Shown piece by piece: positions 17,605-27,600 of a stretch of 64,000 bases of DNA. Source of the DNA: Claveliimonas acetigenes (GTDB lineage: Bacteria; Bacillota; Clostridia; Lachnospirales; Lachnospiraceae); NCBI RefSeq assembly GCF_025567385.1, contig NZ_JAOQJU010000010.1, positions 37,106-101,105 on the forward strand, given 5' to 3'. The stretch's first letter is position 1. Each line of letters begins with the position of its first letter. The position numbers and the translations under genes are program-made. The notes beneath the pieces were generated by a model that saw nothing but the letters and a program-made list of their open reading frames with translations, ran no database searches and was not told the origin of the DNA.

Positions 17605-17827
17605 CTGTGAGTCCTCGTTTCTTGATACAGGAGTTTCCGGTTTTTCTACTCACTCCGCGTCATGGCCTACTGCACCATGCGCCCGTCCAGTCAGGCTCCT
17701 TGGCTCCCGGCTGGGCAGTGTGGCTTCAATCGTATTTTGGGGACATGCCCCACGCACCTGCTTTCCGGTGGCTCCATTCCTACAGAGCGAAATGTAACGC
17801 TGAAATTCAAATAAATTTCAAGAAAAT

Positions 17828-17929
17828 CCAGAGACGATATTCCAGTTCGTGTTCGACCAGCCATTGTTCGCATTCAGAATCCAGAGGCCAGCATTCGCGC
17901 CATTGTTCAAATTGCCCAGCGCAAGCCAC
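17828..17929 (-). repeat. DGR template repeat (TR), 102 nt
   Basis: Aligns without gaps to the variable repeat at 18039-18140 (offset 211). Of 23 T positions on the plus strand (adenines on the coding strand), 17 differ in VR. No other base differs. On the coding strand it is rich in AAT/AAC codons, the codons most open to adenine mutagenesis. Confidence 0.97.
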
Positions 17930-17975
17930 AGAGGAAACCGCCCGTTTAGCGTTACAAGTCCGTTATTTATTTATA

Positions 17976-17990
17976 AGGGGAAAGCCCCTC
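17976..17990 (-). promoter_or_regulatory. hairpin downstream of the variable repeat (DGR target-recognition stem)
   Basis: AGGGG-AAAG-CCCCT stem-loop two bases past the tail-fibre stop codon, about 48 nt from the VR end. Known DGR targets carry such a GC-rich hairpin or cruciform just after VR, used for retrohoming. It could also act as a terminator. Confidence 0.65.
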
Positions 17991-17992
17991 TG

Positions 17993-20302
17993 TCAGGCTG
18001 TTGCCTGCCATTCACCCCTGGTGCCGTTTGGAGAAACGCCAGAGACGATAGCCCAGTTCGCGCCCGACCAGCCAGAGCTCGCAAGCAGAAGCCAGAGGCC
18101 AGCACACGCGCCAAGGTTCAAAGCGCCCAGCGCAAGCCACTCTCTCTGTCCTGACGTTCCTGTATCTGTATACAGTCCATCAGCAAATCCTGTGGTTGAG
18201 CCTCCGCCTACTTTCGTAGGAATCATGATGCCCAGGTTCGGATCTGTTGTTTCTTCTGTGATATATTTCCAGGATGCCGCTGTATAGGCCACCTGTGCGA
18301 TAGCCTTTTTATAATTTGCCCGCACTGTCGCAATGTTGCTGGACAGTGTGCTGGCGTCCTCGCATACATAGACATCTCTGGCCGGATTCCCGTCCGCACC
18401 GGTAACAATATCCATGACCACATTCCCCAGAACCTCATAGGCTCCGATACAGGTCTCAATGCCCTGGATCTTGTATGGATCTTTCCCATTGGTGTTGCTG
18501 TTCGGAGATCCGTCTGAGCCGGCCACCTCATCAGTTACTCCACTGTGCCATGGCATTGTTGTGATCCATGTGGTCAATGTCGTATCGAATGCCTCCGGAG
18601 CATCCACATATACTGCTGCATTGCTGTCATCCACGTCCTCAATCTTTGTGACTTTGACGCTGTATGCTTTGTTGTGTATATAGGAAAAATACCGGTCTCT
18701 GTTTGTGTTTGAACCAACGTCTCCGATGGAAACATATGAGCCGATCACATAACCAGCCGCCTGTGCCTTTGTTAGTACCACTCTCATCACTCCGGTTTCT
18801 TCTACCAGGTTCTGGTTCTGATTGCTGTATGAGGTACATCCGGCCATGATGCTCTGGCTGTGTGTGGTTGCATATTTAATAATCATCATGAGCTGTCTAT
18901 AGAACAGATCCCAGCTTGTCGTGCCGCAATAGTGACCGCCCAGCTTGTGCATATAGGTTATCATTCCGGTGTAGCTGACCGGATTTCTCGCCTGTGTTGC
19001 CTGGCAGCCATTGGCCGGTGCCAGGCCTTTTGATGAATACGGCACTCCATCAATGTCTCCCGCCGCATACTTGGCATGGATCATGAATGGGCTGATTGTT
19101 CCGTCCGGATTGATAGATTCTTTCATCGGATACGGTGTCAGCTCTGTCTGGCTGTCAGAATAATGATATAGGACTGCCTCAGTAGTGTCCTCGATACCGA
19201 ACCAGGCGCTCATTGTAACCTCTCCGACCTGCACCTTGCCGTACTTGGTAAATCCAATCTGGCCCTCCAGGGCATCTACATGGTTGAAACCATTCTCGTC
19301 TACAGAAAAATTGCAGGTAAAATGATGAAATAGGCCATACTGAGCATAATCATCTCTGCCCTCTGTTCTTCCCACAGATGGCTCCGCAACCATATTCTCA
19401 TTGGCATTCATTTTCACGCCCACAGGGCTTGTGGAGGTCTCCCATTTATAAATCTTTGTTGTGAATACCTTTCCGTTTCTCCTGAGTGCAAAATAATTTG
19501 AGAGTGCATTTTCAACGCCCCCTCCGTTCTGCTTAATCAGATCAATCTGTGTCTGGCCAGCTGTTTCAATTTTCGTGACGCTGGCTGCTGTATTCTGTTT
19601 CAGATCTTTTGATGCCTGCTGTGCATTGTTCAGGTCAGCCTCCAGTCCTGTTTTGATCTGGTCAGCGTTCTGGACCAGATTCTGCATGGTTGTGATGTTT
19701 TCTCCGGATGTTTTGATACTTGCGTCCAGTTTTGTTTTGGCTTCTCCAGCCGCTGTCACATCTGCTTCCAGACTTCTTTCTGCCTGTCCTGCTGCCGTGA
19801 TATCTGCCTCAAGGCTCTGCTTTGCTTTTCCTGCAGCTGTGGTATCCGCCTCTAAAGTCTGAGCTGCCTTGTTGGCCGCTGTCACATCTGCCTCCAGACT
19901 TCTTTCTGCCTGTCCTGCTGCCGTGATGTCTGCCTCTAATGTCTGCACCGTCTTTGTGGCTGCTGTATTTTTTTCTCCCAGGCTCTTGTCTAGGGAGGTT
20001 GCTGTTGTGTTCTTCTTTTCCAGGTTTTCCGCCAGTGTAGTCCCTTTGTCCATTTTAGCCGTCAGGTCTTTCTGGACTTCCTTGGCCTCCTGCAAATTAC
20101 TGTTAAATGCCTGCTGTGTCTGCTGGTTTTTTGTCACGTCTGCATTGATTGACTTTTGTGCCGCCTGGATGTCCGCCTTTGTCTGATTGTATGTATTATT
20201 CTCATCAGACACCTCATTGATTGCAGAAACAATCGCAGCTCTGACGTCCTTTCCTTTCTTGGCGCTGGCAATCTGTTCCGTGTACTTCCTTACGTTTGCC
20301 AT
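17993..20302 (-). CDS. DGR-diversified tail fibre / receptor-binding protein
   Basis: A 769-aa protein. Residues about 30-270 are coiled coil, including five to six 14-residue repeats of the form LEADxTAAGxAxxS. Residues 280-720 form the fibre body (WETSTSPVGVKMNANENM ... GGHYCGTTSWDLFYRQ). The last 50 residues carry the variable repeat (VR, 18039-18140) within a C-type-lectin-like end (REWLALGALN ... GLWLLL ... GWSGANWAIVSG). Ten VR codons differ from those the template would give. The variable residues would form the receptor-binding surface, so the phage can change its host receptor. It lies downstream of the tail endopeptidase gene, as expected for a tip fibre. Confidence 0.93.
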   Translation of the reverse strand: MANVRKYTEQIASAKKGKDVRAAIVSAINEVSDENNTYNQTKADIQAAQKSINADVTKNQQTQQAFNSNLQEAKEVQKDLTAKMDKGTTLAENLEKKNTTATSLDKSLGEKNTAATKTVQTLEADITAAGQAERSLEADVTAANKAAQTLEADTTAAGKAKQSLEADITAAGQAERSLEADVTAAGEAKTKLDASIKTSGENITTMQNLVQNADQIKTGLEADLNNAQQASKDLKQNTAASVTKIETAGQTQIDLIKQNGGGVENALSNYFALRRNGKVFTTKIYKWETSTSPVGVKMNANENMVAEPSVGRTEGRDDYAQYGLFHHFTCNFSVDENGFNHVDALEGQIGFTKYGKVQVGEVTMSAWFGIEDTTEAVLYHYSDSQTELTPYPMKESINPDGTISPFMIHAKYAAGDIDGVPYSSKGLAPANGCQATQARNPVSYTGMITYMHKLGGHYCGTTSWDLFYRQLMMIIKYATTHSQSIMAGCTSYSNQNQNLVEETGVMRVVLTKAQAAGYVIGSYVSIGDVGSNTNRDRYFSYIHNKAYSVKVTKIEDVDDSNAAVYVDAPEAFDTTLTTWITTMPWHSGVTDEVAGSDGSPNSNTNGKDPYKIQGIETCIGAYEVLGNVVMDIVTGADGNPARDVYVCEDASTLSSNIATVRANYKKAIAQVAYTAASWKYITEETTDPNLGIMIPTKVGGGSTTGFADGLYTDTGTSGQREWLALGALNLGACAGLWLLLASSGWSGANWAIVSGVSPNGTRGEWQATA
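18039..18140 (-). repeat. DGR variable repeat (VR), 102 nt
   Basis: Variable copy within the 3' end of the tail-fibre gene. Template-encoded residues (N,N,N,I,N,N,N,N,T,N) are changed to A,L,C,L,L,S,S,G,A,A. All changes are explained by substitution at template adenines. Confidence 0.97.
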
Positions 20303-20304
20303 GT

Positions 20305-20463
20305 TTAACCTCCTAACTTCATCGTATGGGCTGTATCTTCCAGAGCTACCGTTTCCAGATCCTCCGGATGTCCTGGTCTCGCAAGCCTTTTTTCTTCCGG
20401 TGTCTCTTGCCAGATATCATATCCTTGGACGCAATACAGCGCCAACTCATACGGTCTTATCAT
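20305..20463 (-). CDS. small hypothetical phage protein, 52 aa
   Basis: Start taken at 20463 (MIRPYELALYCVQGYDIW), overlapping the end of the upstream gene. It ends two bases before the tail-fibre start. Small proteins of this kind (XkdX-like position) sit between tail tip and fibre genes. Family not recognised. Confidence 0.55.
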   Translation of the reverse strand: MIRPYELALYCVQGYDIWQETPEEKRLARPGHPEDLETVALEDTAHTMKLGG

Positions 20464-20803
20464 TGTTGCTCTGTTGTTTTTCTTCGCTGAGAATGTCTGC
20501 ATTTTTGTCTCCTCCCTTTATTCCAACTTTTTTCTTGAAATCTTCGATATCATCCACCTCTGTTCCTGATTTTGGTTGCTGTTCTTCTGTGCCGGTCTGT
20601 TCCGTATTGGCTACCGCCAGATCAATCTGTGTTTTCATCAATTCCTGGGCGTATTCTTCTGACTTCATCTGCCTCATGTGTGACTGGATTCTATCCAGCA
20701 CCTTATCCATGAGACTCGGTGGAATTGCGTACTCCTGCATATATGCCAGCACCTGTGCGTCCAGTTCTCCTGCTACATTATCCAAAATTGCTCCTACGTT
20801 CAT
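20447..20803 (-). CDS. hypothetical phage tail-region protein, 118 aa
   Basis: Helical and acidic. Begins MNVGAILDNVAGELDAQVL and has a Gln/Glu/Asp-rich C-terminal half. It lies between the tail endopeptidase and the tail fibre in the late operon. It may be a small tail-tip or chaperone protein, but no motif proves this. Confidence 0.55.
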   Translation of the reverse strand: MNVGAILDNVAGELDAQVLAYMQEYAIPPSLMDKVLDRIQSHMRQMKSEEYAQELMKTQIDLAVANTEQTGTEEQQPKSGTEVDDIEDFKKKVGIKGGDKNADILSEEKQQSNNDKTV

Positions 20804-20813
20804 GATTCTCCTC

Positions 20814-23800
20814 CTATCCCATCAATAATCCATTTCTATAGGTTTCATCTGTCCACGACCATTCTATAGCTCCGTTTCCGATGTCTCTTATATTCGTGAT
20901 TTTTCTGCGCGTTCCGGTGTAAGTCGTGTATACTGTTCCAGCGTTCCAGCTGGTAGCTGTACACAGCTTTCCTTTGATATCCACGCAAGTGTTTCCCATG
21001 ATTCTCAACGTGTGTTCGTTGGTGTTGTTGTAAGCTCCGTTGAAATCAATGTATCCATAGGTTGAACCGCTGTATCCTCCAGTGATTTCTCCATAGCTCA
21101 TTTTTATCCACCAGTCTCCATTTTTCGCCTCGAAACTTCCCTGACAACTTGCACCTTTCATGGTTACATATCCAGATGCCGTGAGCGTAAAGTTTGTGGA
21201 ACTGATGCTGATTCTGTTCGACTTAATTGAAATAGAGCCAGACTCTGCACTGATCTCTGAGGAAATTTTTCCTTTTGACACTCTCAGCTTGATAGCATCC
21301 GCATTGACCTGGATACTGCTTTTCAGTGTATCCTCTGCTTTTTTCGCTCTTGTGACTTCCGCCGTGATATCGTTGGCTGTCAGTTTCAACTGAGACTCAG
21401 TATAGGCCGCCGCATATCCCATGATTTCCACGTCTGTGATGTATACCGTTGTATTGGCCACGTTATTGTAGAAATATGTATAAAAATATGACGGTGTTGC
21501 AACATTCTCAAATTCAAATGTTTTCCAGGATGTGCTCAAGTCTCCTGCATTTGTATAGTGTGACGTTCCATCTATTGTCACTCTGATTCTGGCTGTTTTC
21601 TCCTGCCCTGATGCACAGGCCGCTTTGAACCTTACTCTGACTTTTCCCTTTTTGTCGAACGGTTTCTGATACCACCGTAGATAATAGGTGCTAGTCGTGT
21701 TCGTGATCTGAGCACATGATTTTCCGGAAAACGTGTTCTGTGTGACCTGTGTATTGTTAGACCGGTACCAGCCAGTGAACTTATCTTCGCCATCTGAAAA
21801 AGATCCGTTTGTGCAATAGTTATGACTGTTGCTCTCATACATCTCAGATACCTGCTGAGTGATCTTTCCGGCCTCTACCGTGATTCTTGCGTCCACATCG
21901 TCAATCAGTTCTTTCACATTTCTCAGTACCCGGATATCCGTCAGATAGATCTGCTGTCCGGATGAGCCAGTAATAGAAAGATAAAAGGATCTTGCCCCGG
22001 CGCTTGTGTAGGTAACGGTTCTTTTCAGTGTGTACCATTTATCACAGTTTACCGTTGACAGGTACTGTGAGATTGTATTTCCGGAAAAGCCAAAATAACA
22101 ATAGCTCGGTTTCTTTCCAGTAGGCGTGTACACCTTGACCTCTATCTCATAGGTGCCTGCCGGCAATGTTCCCAGGCTCTGCTGGATTGATGCTGTGTTT
22201 CCGTCTGTTTTGGTCATCAGGATGGCGTTCATATTCCCGGCTGTGCTCTTTGTCACTGTGGCATTGGCCGATGCCGTGAACTTTGAAACGTCCAGACTCT
22301 GGTTGTCTCCGCCTTTGATATAATCATACCGGTTCGTGATGCTTTTCTGATCCGTAACCGCCAGCTGTATCTTGTCCTCCATCGACTTGATGCTAGTTGT
22401 GATAATTTCTTTCACAGCGGTTTCCCGCTTGTCTGTATAATCATTGGCATTCTTTGTGGCCTGTGAGAATTTCCCCTCCAGTTCGGATTTATACTCAACC
22501 GTCAGCTTTTCTGAGCTGACAGAGTTGGCCGTGATCCGTTCGCCTATAATCTGTCCGTCCAGTGTCATTCCCACTGTGTACGGTCCTGCATATCCGTTGT
22601 GACTGCCTCCGATGCCCTCCTTGTTTATCTGCAGAATCTTTGTGGCCTTTTCTTTGCTCGGAGCGTCCATGTATAGCTCTCTGAGCCAGAGTCCATTTTC
22701 GTCAAATTCTTCCAGATGATATCCTCCGGCCGTTCCTGTCATTTTTGCTGTCAGGTTATCAATGGCTGTCCGCATCTCCTGATTCTGAATTTTCCGGCGT
22801 TCCTCGGCTGTTGCTGTGACTCCGGAATAGATTCTGCTCTGCTGTTCTGTATAGGTCAGCTTTCTGTTCTCCCCCAGCGTCAATGTTGCTCCGTCTGGTT
22901 TCTGTAGAGGGATCTGCATCTCCATTACCGGAAAAACTCTGTTCATGCCGTATGGCTTTGCTCTGCACTGAATCCTATCTCCGCACTCAAAAGCATCATA
23001 GTCACTGTCCATCATGGACAGGTCTACCGCTGTCAGTTCCAGTGTTAAATCCTCAAACTGGTTATCCTCCAGCCACTCTTTTCCTTTTCTGAGCAGGTTT
23101 GATGGTTCTGTTACATCCTGCCAGGTGTTAGTTATCCACACCCAGCCAAAGTTTTCCACCGCGCTCTGGTTATAAATGTAATTTGATCCACCGTTTACGC
23201 TGGTAATGTCCACATACTTCTCCAGAGCGTCAATCTCTGACTCTCCCTCCAGACGTGCTCCCAGCGGGATCAACGCTGTGGCAATATTTTCCGCCGTTCT
23301 GCTCAGTGAGTAGTCCAGCATATTCAGCCCGAACTCAATCGGCTGGCTGCAATACTTTCCGTATTCTTCCAGTGTGATCCAGTCCAGATATAGCTTGTCA
23401 TTCTCATGCCGGAGTTTCAGATATCCTCCCAGTTTCTCCACCAGTTTCTCTCTGATCGCTTTCAGCGTGTTCTCAAAGTTGGTGTACCTGTATAAGGAAT
23501 CGTTTGCATCTGTAATGGTCACTTTTCCCAGATAGATCTTTTTTCTATCCTCTACCTGGTTGTTGTGAATATCCAGAAACGTCTCCAGCATCTGCCGTGG
23601 TGTCATATCATGGTACTCAGCCTGCGGCTGTATGGAGTCCGCCAGGAAACTCATTGCGCCGGCGCAATAGACATTTTTGTTTCTGTAACGGTCTATTTTG
23701 GGCTGTTTCCGGACCTCTCCATAGAACAATTCTGTTGTATCCCGGAACACGCTGACCATGCTGCTCCGGTTCTTGATCTTGTCATACAATGGGTTGTTTG

Positions 23801-23924
23801 GCGGTACCGAAAACTCAAAGGTTCCCGCATATCCCGTCTGCAGGTTTAGCGTTGGATTGGTCAGTACCGCCTCTTTATCTCCTGGATAGTAGAGGGTCTG
23901 ACCGTCCATTTTAACTTTATACAA
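20814..23924 (-). CDS. tail-tip endopeptidase / tail-associated lysin-like protein, 1036 aa
   Basis: The N-terminal 350 residues match phage minor structural proteins of the prophage-tail-endopeptidase (Tal) type: LTNPTLNLQTGYAGTFEF, VFRDTTELFYGEV, then DYSLSRTAENIATALIPLGA. The middle has two carbohydrate-binding-like jelly-roll segments (about 540-650 and 690-830). Residues about 830-1000 are a beta-structured C-terminus (GSISIKSNRISISSTN). It follows the Dit gene and precedes fibre genes, so it forms the tail hub and probably acts in wall penetration. Confidence 0.82.
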   Translation of the reverse strand: MYKVKMDGQTLYYPGDKEAVLTNPTLNLQTGYAGTFEFSVPPNNPLYDKIKNRSSMVSVFRDTTELFYGEVRKQPKIDRYRNKNVYCAGAMSFLADSIQPQAEYHDMTPRQMLETFLDIHNNQVEDRKKIYLGKVTITDANDSLYRYTNFENTLKAIREKLVEKLGGYLKLRHENDKLYLDWITLEEYGKYCSQPIEFGLNMLDYSLSRTAENIATALIPLGARLEGESEIDALEKYVDITSVNGGSNYIYNQSAVENFGWVWITNTWQDVTEPSNLLRKGKEWLEDNQFEDLTLELTAVDLSMMDSDYDAFECGDRIQCRAKPYGMNRVFPVMEMQIPLQKPDGATLTLGENRKLTYTEQQSRIYSGVTATAEERRKIQNQEMRTAIDNLTAKMTGTAGGYHLEEFDENGLWLRELYMDAPSKEKATKILQINKEGIGGSHNGYAGPYTVGMTLDGQIIGERITANSVSSEKLTVEYKSELEGKFSQATKNANDYTDKRETAVKEIITTSIKSMEDKIQLAVTDQKSITNRYDYIKGGDNQSLDVSKFTASANATVTKSTAGNMNAILMTKTDGNTASIQQSLGTLPAGTYEIEVKVYTPTGKKPSYCYFGFSGNTISQYLSTVNCDKWYTLKRTVTYTSAGARSFYLSITGSSGQQIYLTDIRVLRNVKELIDDVDARITVEAGKITQQVSEMYESNSHNYCTNGSFSDGEDKFTGWYRSNNTQVTQNTFSGKSCAQITNTTSTYYLRWYQKPFDKKGKVRVRFKAACASGQEKTARIRVTIDGTSHYTNAGDLSTSWKTFEFENVATPSYFYTYFYNNVANTTVYITDVEIMGYAAAYTESQLKLTANDITAEVTRAKKAEDTLKSSIQVNADAIKLRVSKGKISSEISAESGSISIKSNRISISSTNFTLTASGYVTMKGASCQGSFEAKNGDWWIKMSYGEITGGYSGSTYGYIDFNGAYNNTNEHTLRIMGNTCVDIKGKLCTATSWNAGTVYTTYTGTRRKITNIRDIGNGAIEWSWTDETYRNGLLMG

Positions 23925-24674
23925 TTACAGTGACCCCCTCCTGTACCGGATCGTGAGTGTGCCCGTTCCAGTGAAACTGAGCACCACGTCCTCTGTATTG
24001 ACTGTGATATCCGCAAAACGGTTCTTTCCTTTCATCAGTGTGTAGGTTTCCCCGTTAGCCGTCATTTTGAGTCCGGCCGATCCCAGGACGCTCACGTATA
24101 TGGTCGGAACGAACGGCATCTGATCTGGAACGATTGTGTACGTCTTTGTCTCTCCGGCCTTGACCGTAATTTCTGTACCCTCGTCTATGATCCCAGTCTC
24201 AAAATCAAACGAATCCCACAACCAGTCCTCTGTAGAATCCGCCACATTGTACTTGTATGGGTCAGCTTTCGGAATGGCCAATGTGAATGTGCCTATCTCC
24301 CTATTTCTGTCGTATCCCTGGATAGATGCTCTGCCTGTCCAGTAGAACCCAGAGTCATTGTCGAAAATGACCTTGATTTCTCTGCCCTCTACAAGGTTTC
24401 TAAGGTCTGAAATAAAAATATCCCAGTTGTCTCTTGGTTTCTTACCGCCCAGCTCGATGCTGATCGGACGGTTTTTGAATATGCGGCGGCCTGTGATGGC
24501 TTCTGAGAAATCCAGAAAGCCATCCGCTCCAGGCACGTCCACATAATAGTTTTCCTGTTCCACATCTCCAATATAATCATTGTTTCCTATTGCCAGTCCC
24601 CAGTCATTCAGAGTGTGGAATCTTTCGCCGGTGGCCACGATCTCAATCGTGGCTCCGTTTGTAATTGCGTCCAT
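23925..24674 (-). CDS. distal tail protein (Dit-like), 249 aa
   Basis: Begins MDAITNGATIEIVATGERFH. It contains the typical segment DGFLDFSEAITGRRIFKNRP and, near residue 120, IQGYDRNREIGTFTLAIPKADPY-type sequence of siphovirus Dit proteins. It links the tail tube to the tip. The start overlaps the tape-measure stop, and the order tape measure, Dit, Tal is conserved. Confidence 0.85.
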   Translation of the reverse strand: MDAITNGATIEIVATGERFHTLNDWGLAIGNNDYIGDVEQENYYVDVPGADGFLDFSEAITGRRIFKNRPISIELGGKKPRDNWDIFISDLRNLVEGREIKVIFDNDSGFYWTGRASIQGYDRNREIGTFTLAIPKADPYKYNVADSTEDWLWDSFDFETGIIDEGTEITVKAGETKTYTIVPDQMPFVPTIYVSVLGSAGLKMTANGETYTLMKGKNRFADITVNTEDVVLSFTGTGTLTIRYRRGSL

Positions 24675-27600
24675 TATAGGAATCCTCCCTCCTCTGCCAG
24701 GATACCCAGCTCTCTATCCATATCTCTTGCCAGTTTCGCTGCTACGCCTCCGGTATCCCATTCGATGTTTAAGCTCTTGGCCAGGTATGGCAGATACTGA
24801 GCCAGCAATGATGTGATATTCATGATGGCGTTTGTCCGTTTTGCGTTGCTCTGGTCCATCATTGCGTTTGCATTGATTGTCATGTCTTTGCTCACGCCCT
24901 CGATTGCATCAGCCACCACTGATTTACTCTTTTCGATGCCTTTAGCTAATCCCTGCATAAAGTCCGGCATCCAGGACTCATACTCTGTCAGTGGTCCCTC
25001 ATCAGGCACTGAGAAATGCAGAAATGAGCGGATTGTAGATGCCACGTCTGACACGGCATCTCTGACTCTGCCAATGGCGTTCCTGATTCCGGAAACTATT
25101 CCGTCTATGAAATCTCGTCCCCACTGCACTGCCTGGCTTGGCAGTGATGTGATAAAGCTGATTGCTGACCAAAATCCGTTCCGCACAGTTGATCCCAGAC
25201 TGCTCAGTGCGTTTCCGATTCCGGAAACCATATTGTGGAACGCCTGCACCGCTGACTCTTTCAGATTTTGTGCGGTTTGAACCACACTGCTCTTTAAATT
25301 CTCCCAGCTGTCGTGTGCGTTCTGCTTCATTTCCTGCCACTTCTGGTATGCAGATTCTTTCAGGTTCTGGAGCGCCTGGATTGCAGAATCTTTCAAATTT
25401 GTTGCTGTTTGAACCACAGAATTTTTCAAATTTTCCCAGGTATTGAGCGCCGTCTGCTTTATCATGTCCCACAAACTTGACAAGGTGTCCATAAATCCTG
25501 TAACCAGAGTGACCACATGAGTGACCAATCCCTCTGCAAATGATGTGACCACCTGCTGTATTCCAGACCAGATCTGTGATGCAGCGTCCTGGATATTCTG
25601 CCAGATATTTTGTGCATCGGACGCCAACTGAGTGAAATCTCCCGTTACCAGGTCGATCAACAAAAGCACCGGTGCAAGTATCGTATTTTTCAGCAACTCC
25701 CAGGCTCCTGATGCAATCTCCGTCAGACCGGACCAGATGCCCTGCAGTGTAGTGACTGCATTCTGCCACAATTCCTGTATGGTTGTTACGATTGATGACA
25801 GCACAGGGTTTTCCATCATGGACTGCCAGATTCCTGAGAAGAAATCAGCCACCTGCTGCCAAATTCCCGACCACCATTCCGGGATGCCCTGGAACCATGA
25901 AACCACGTTCTGCCATGCCTGCGGTATTGTATCCGTAAAGAATGAACAGATTGACTGCCAGATCTGAGAAAAGAAATCTCCGACCTGTTGCCAGATTCCT
26001 GACCACCATTCCGGGATGCTTTGGAATTTTGACACCAGACTGTCCCATGCCTGCGGTATCGTTTCGGTAAAAAATGAGCAGATTGATTCCCACACTTGTG
26101 AGCATTTCTCTTTCACTTTTACCCATAAATCTCCGAACCACTCCGATATAGCGCCCCAGTTTTTCACAATGGCTATAATTGCAGTAATTGCTGCAGCTAC
26201 ACCAGCAATGATTCCGATGATCGGCCCCAGTGTTGCCACGCCTAACATACTTACAATGTTTATCACGGCCAATATGGCAGGGGCTAAAGTGGTAAAGGCG
26301 GCAATCACAGCCCCCAGTATAACCACAAAATTTTGTACCGGTTCTGGTAATTTCCCGAAAAACTCTCCTATCGTTTTTATTCCGGAGGCAATCGGCGGTA
26401 TGATATTGTTTGCCAGGTTCATCAGTGCCTCTCCCAGAGGGACCAGGCTCTGCTCCAGCTGTCTCATGCTCGCCTCAAACGTCTGTGAGTCTGTCGTGGA
26501 CTGATCGAACATATTCTCTGCTGATCCAGCCACGTTATCATAGGTGTCCCCTACCGTAGTGAGCGACTCGATAAACTTCGCATTGCCGTCCTCGGCCATT
26601 GTACCGAATGCCAGCGCTGCTTTGTTCAGTTTGTCCTGCTGGTTCTCTGTGTTTTGAATATCTGTCACAATGGCATCAATAACATCTTTCTGTGTAGCTC
26701 CGCCCTGCTGCCACTGTTTGAATACATCCTCAACCTCTTTGCTCCAGCCTCCGGTTCCGGCTTGTACCTCCCCGGTCTTTTCATCAATTTTGCTCAGGGA
26801 ATCCGCTATTGTTCCATCAACCAGTCTGGTCGTGACTTCGTTAATGGCATCGTTTACCTTGTCCAGGTTATACGCTCCATTGTCCAGTCCGTTCTGCAAT
26901 AGTTGGAAATACTCCTGAGCGGAATAACCGGCCTGAGCGAACTTTCCAGAATACTCTGAGAGGTTATCCCCCAGCTCGTTTGTCTTATCCAGGCCATTCT
27001 GTGTACCCTTTACGATATAGTCCATGGCCTGCTGTGCCGTGAGTCCGTACTGCTCCATGAGGCTGTTGACACCTCGGAGAGTCTCATTCATGTCAATTCC
27101 ATACAGCTCATCCAGCGTGATTGCCTGCTCTGTCAGATGTGTCAGTGTAGTCTCATCCAGATCTTTCAGGTTCTTTTTGACCGTAATGACCGCATTTGAT
27201 ACAGAGTCCATGGAATCTCCCACGCCCTCAGCATATACGTCCTTGATGACTCCGGCTGTTTCCTCAGCCGCTTTCCCGGTTTCTCCAAAATAAGTGGACG
27301 CTTTTACTGTGGCATCTTGTGTCTCCAGAAAAGCGTCCTTTGCTTTGTCTCCTAATTCTGTTATTTTATCCCCTAGTCCAGAAATCTGATCGGCTGCCTC
27401 CATCAGCGTGCCTGCTGTGAGTGTTTTTCCCATCTCGTCCAGCTGTTCCGCTGTATCGTCTGCCTGTGCTCCCGCTTCTTTCAGATCCTGGATGAGGTTC
27501 CTGATTGCCTGTCCATCGTCAACCGTATCCAGTGCATCTGTCATCTGTTTGATGTCAGCTTTCCCGTCTGTGGCTGATCTTCCAATCTTTTCAATGGCCA

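Larger units (their letters stand above)
17605..17992 (-). ncRNA. DGR template-repeat RNA region
   Basis: Non-coding spacer between the tail-fibre stop and the reverse transcriptase. It contains the template repeat (17828-17929) and about 220 nt of downstream sequence that in known DGRs is needed for cDNA priming. No protein gene is visible, including no Avd. Confidence 0.75.

Noticed and set aside
17828..18140. TR/VR as a simple tandem duplication
   Set aside because: All differences are confined to template adenines, which does not fit neutral divergence, and a DGR reverse transcriptase is adjacent.
17607..18287. Long plus-strand open frame over the TR/VR region
   Set aside because: It is a shadow of the fibre gene and the template region. 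No ribosome site and no sensible protein.
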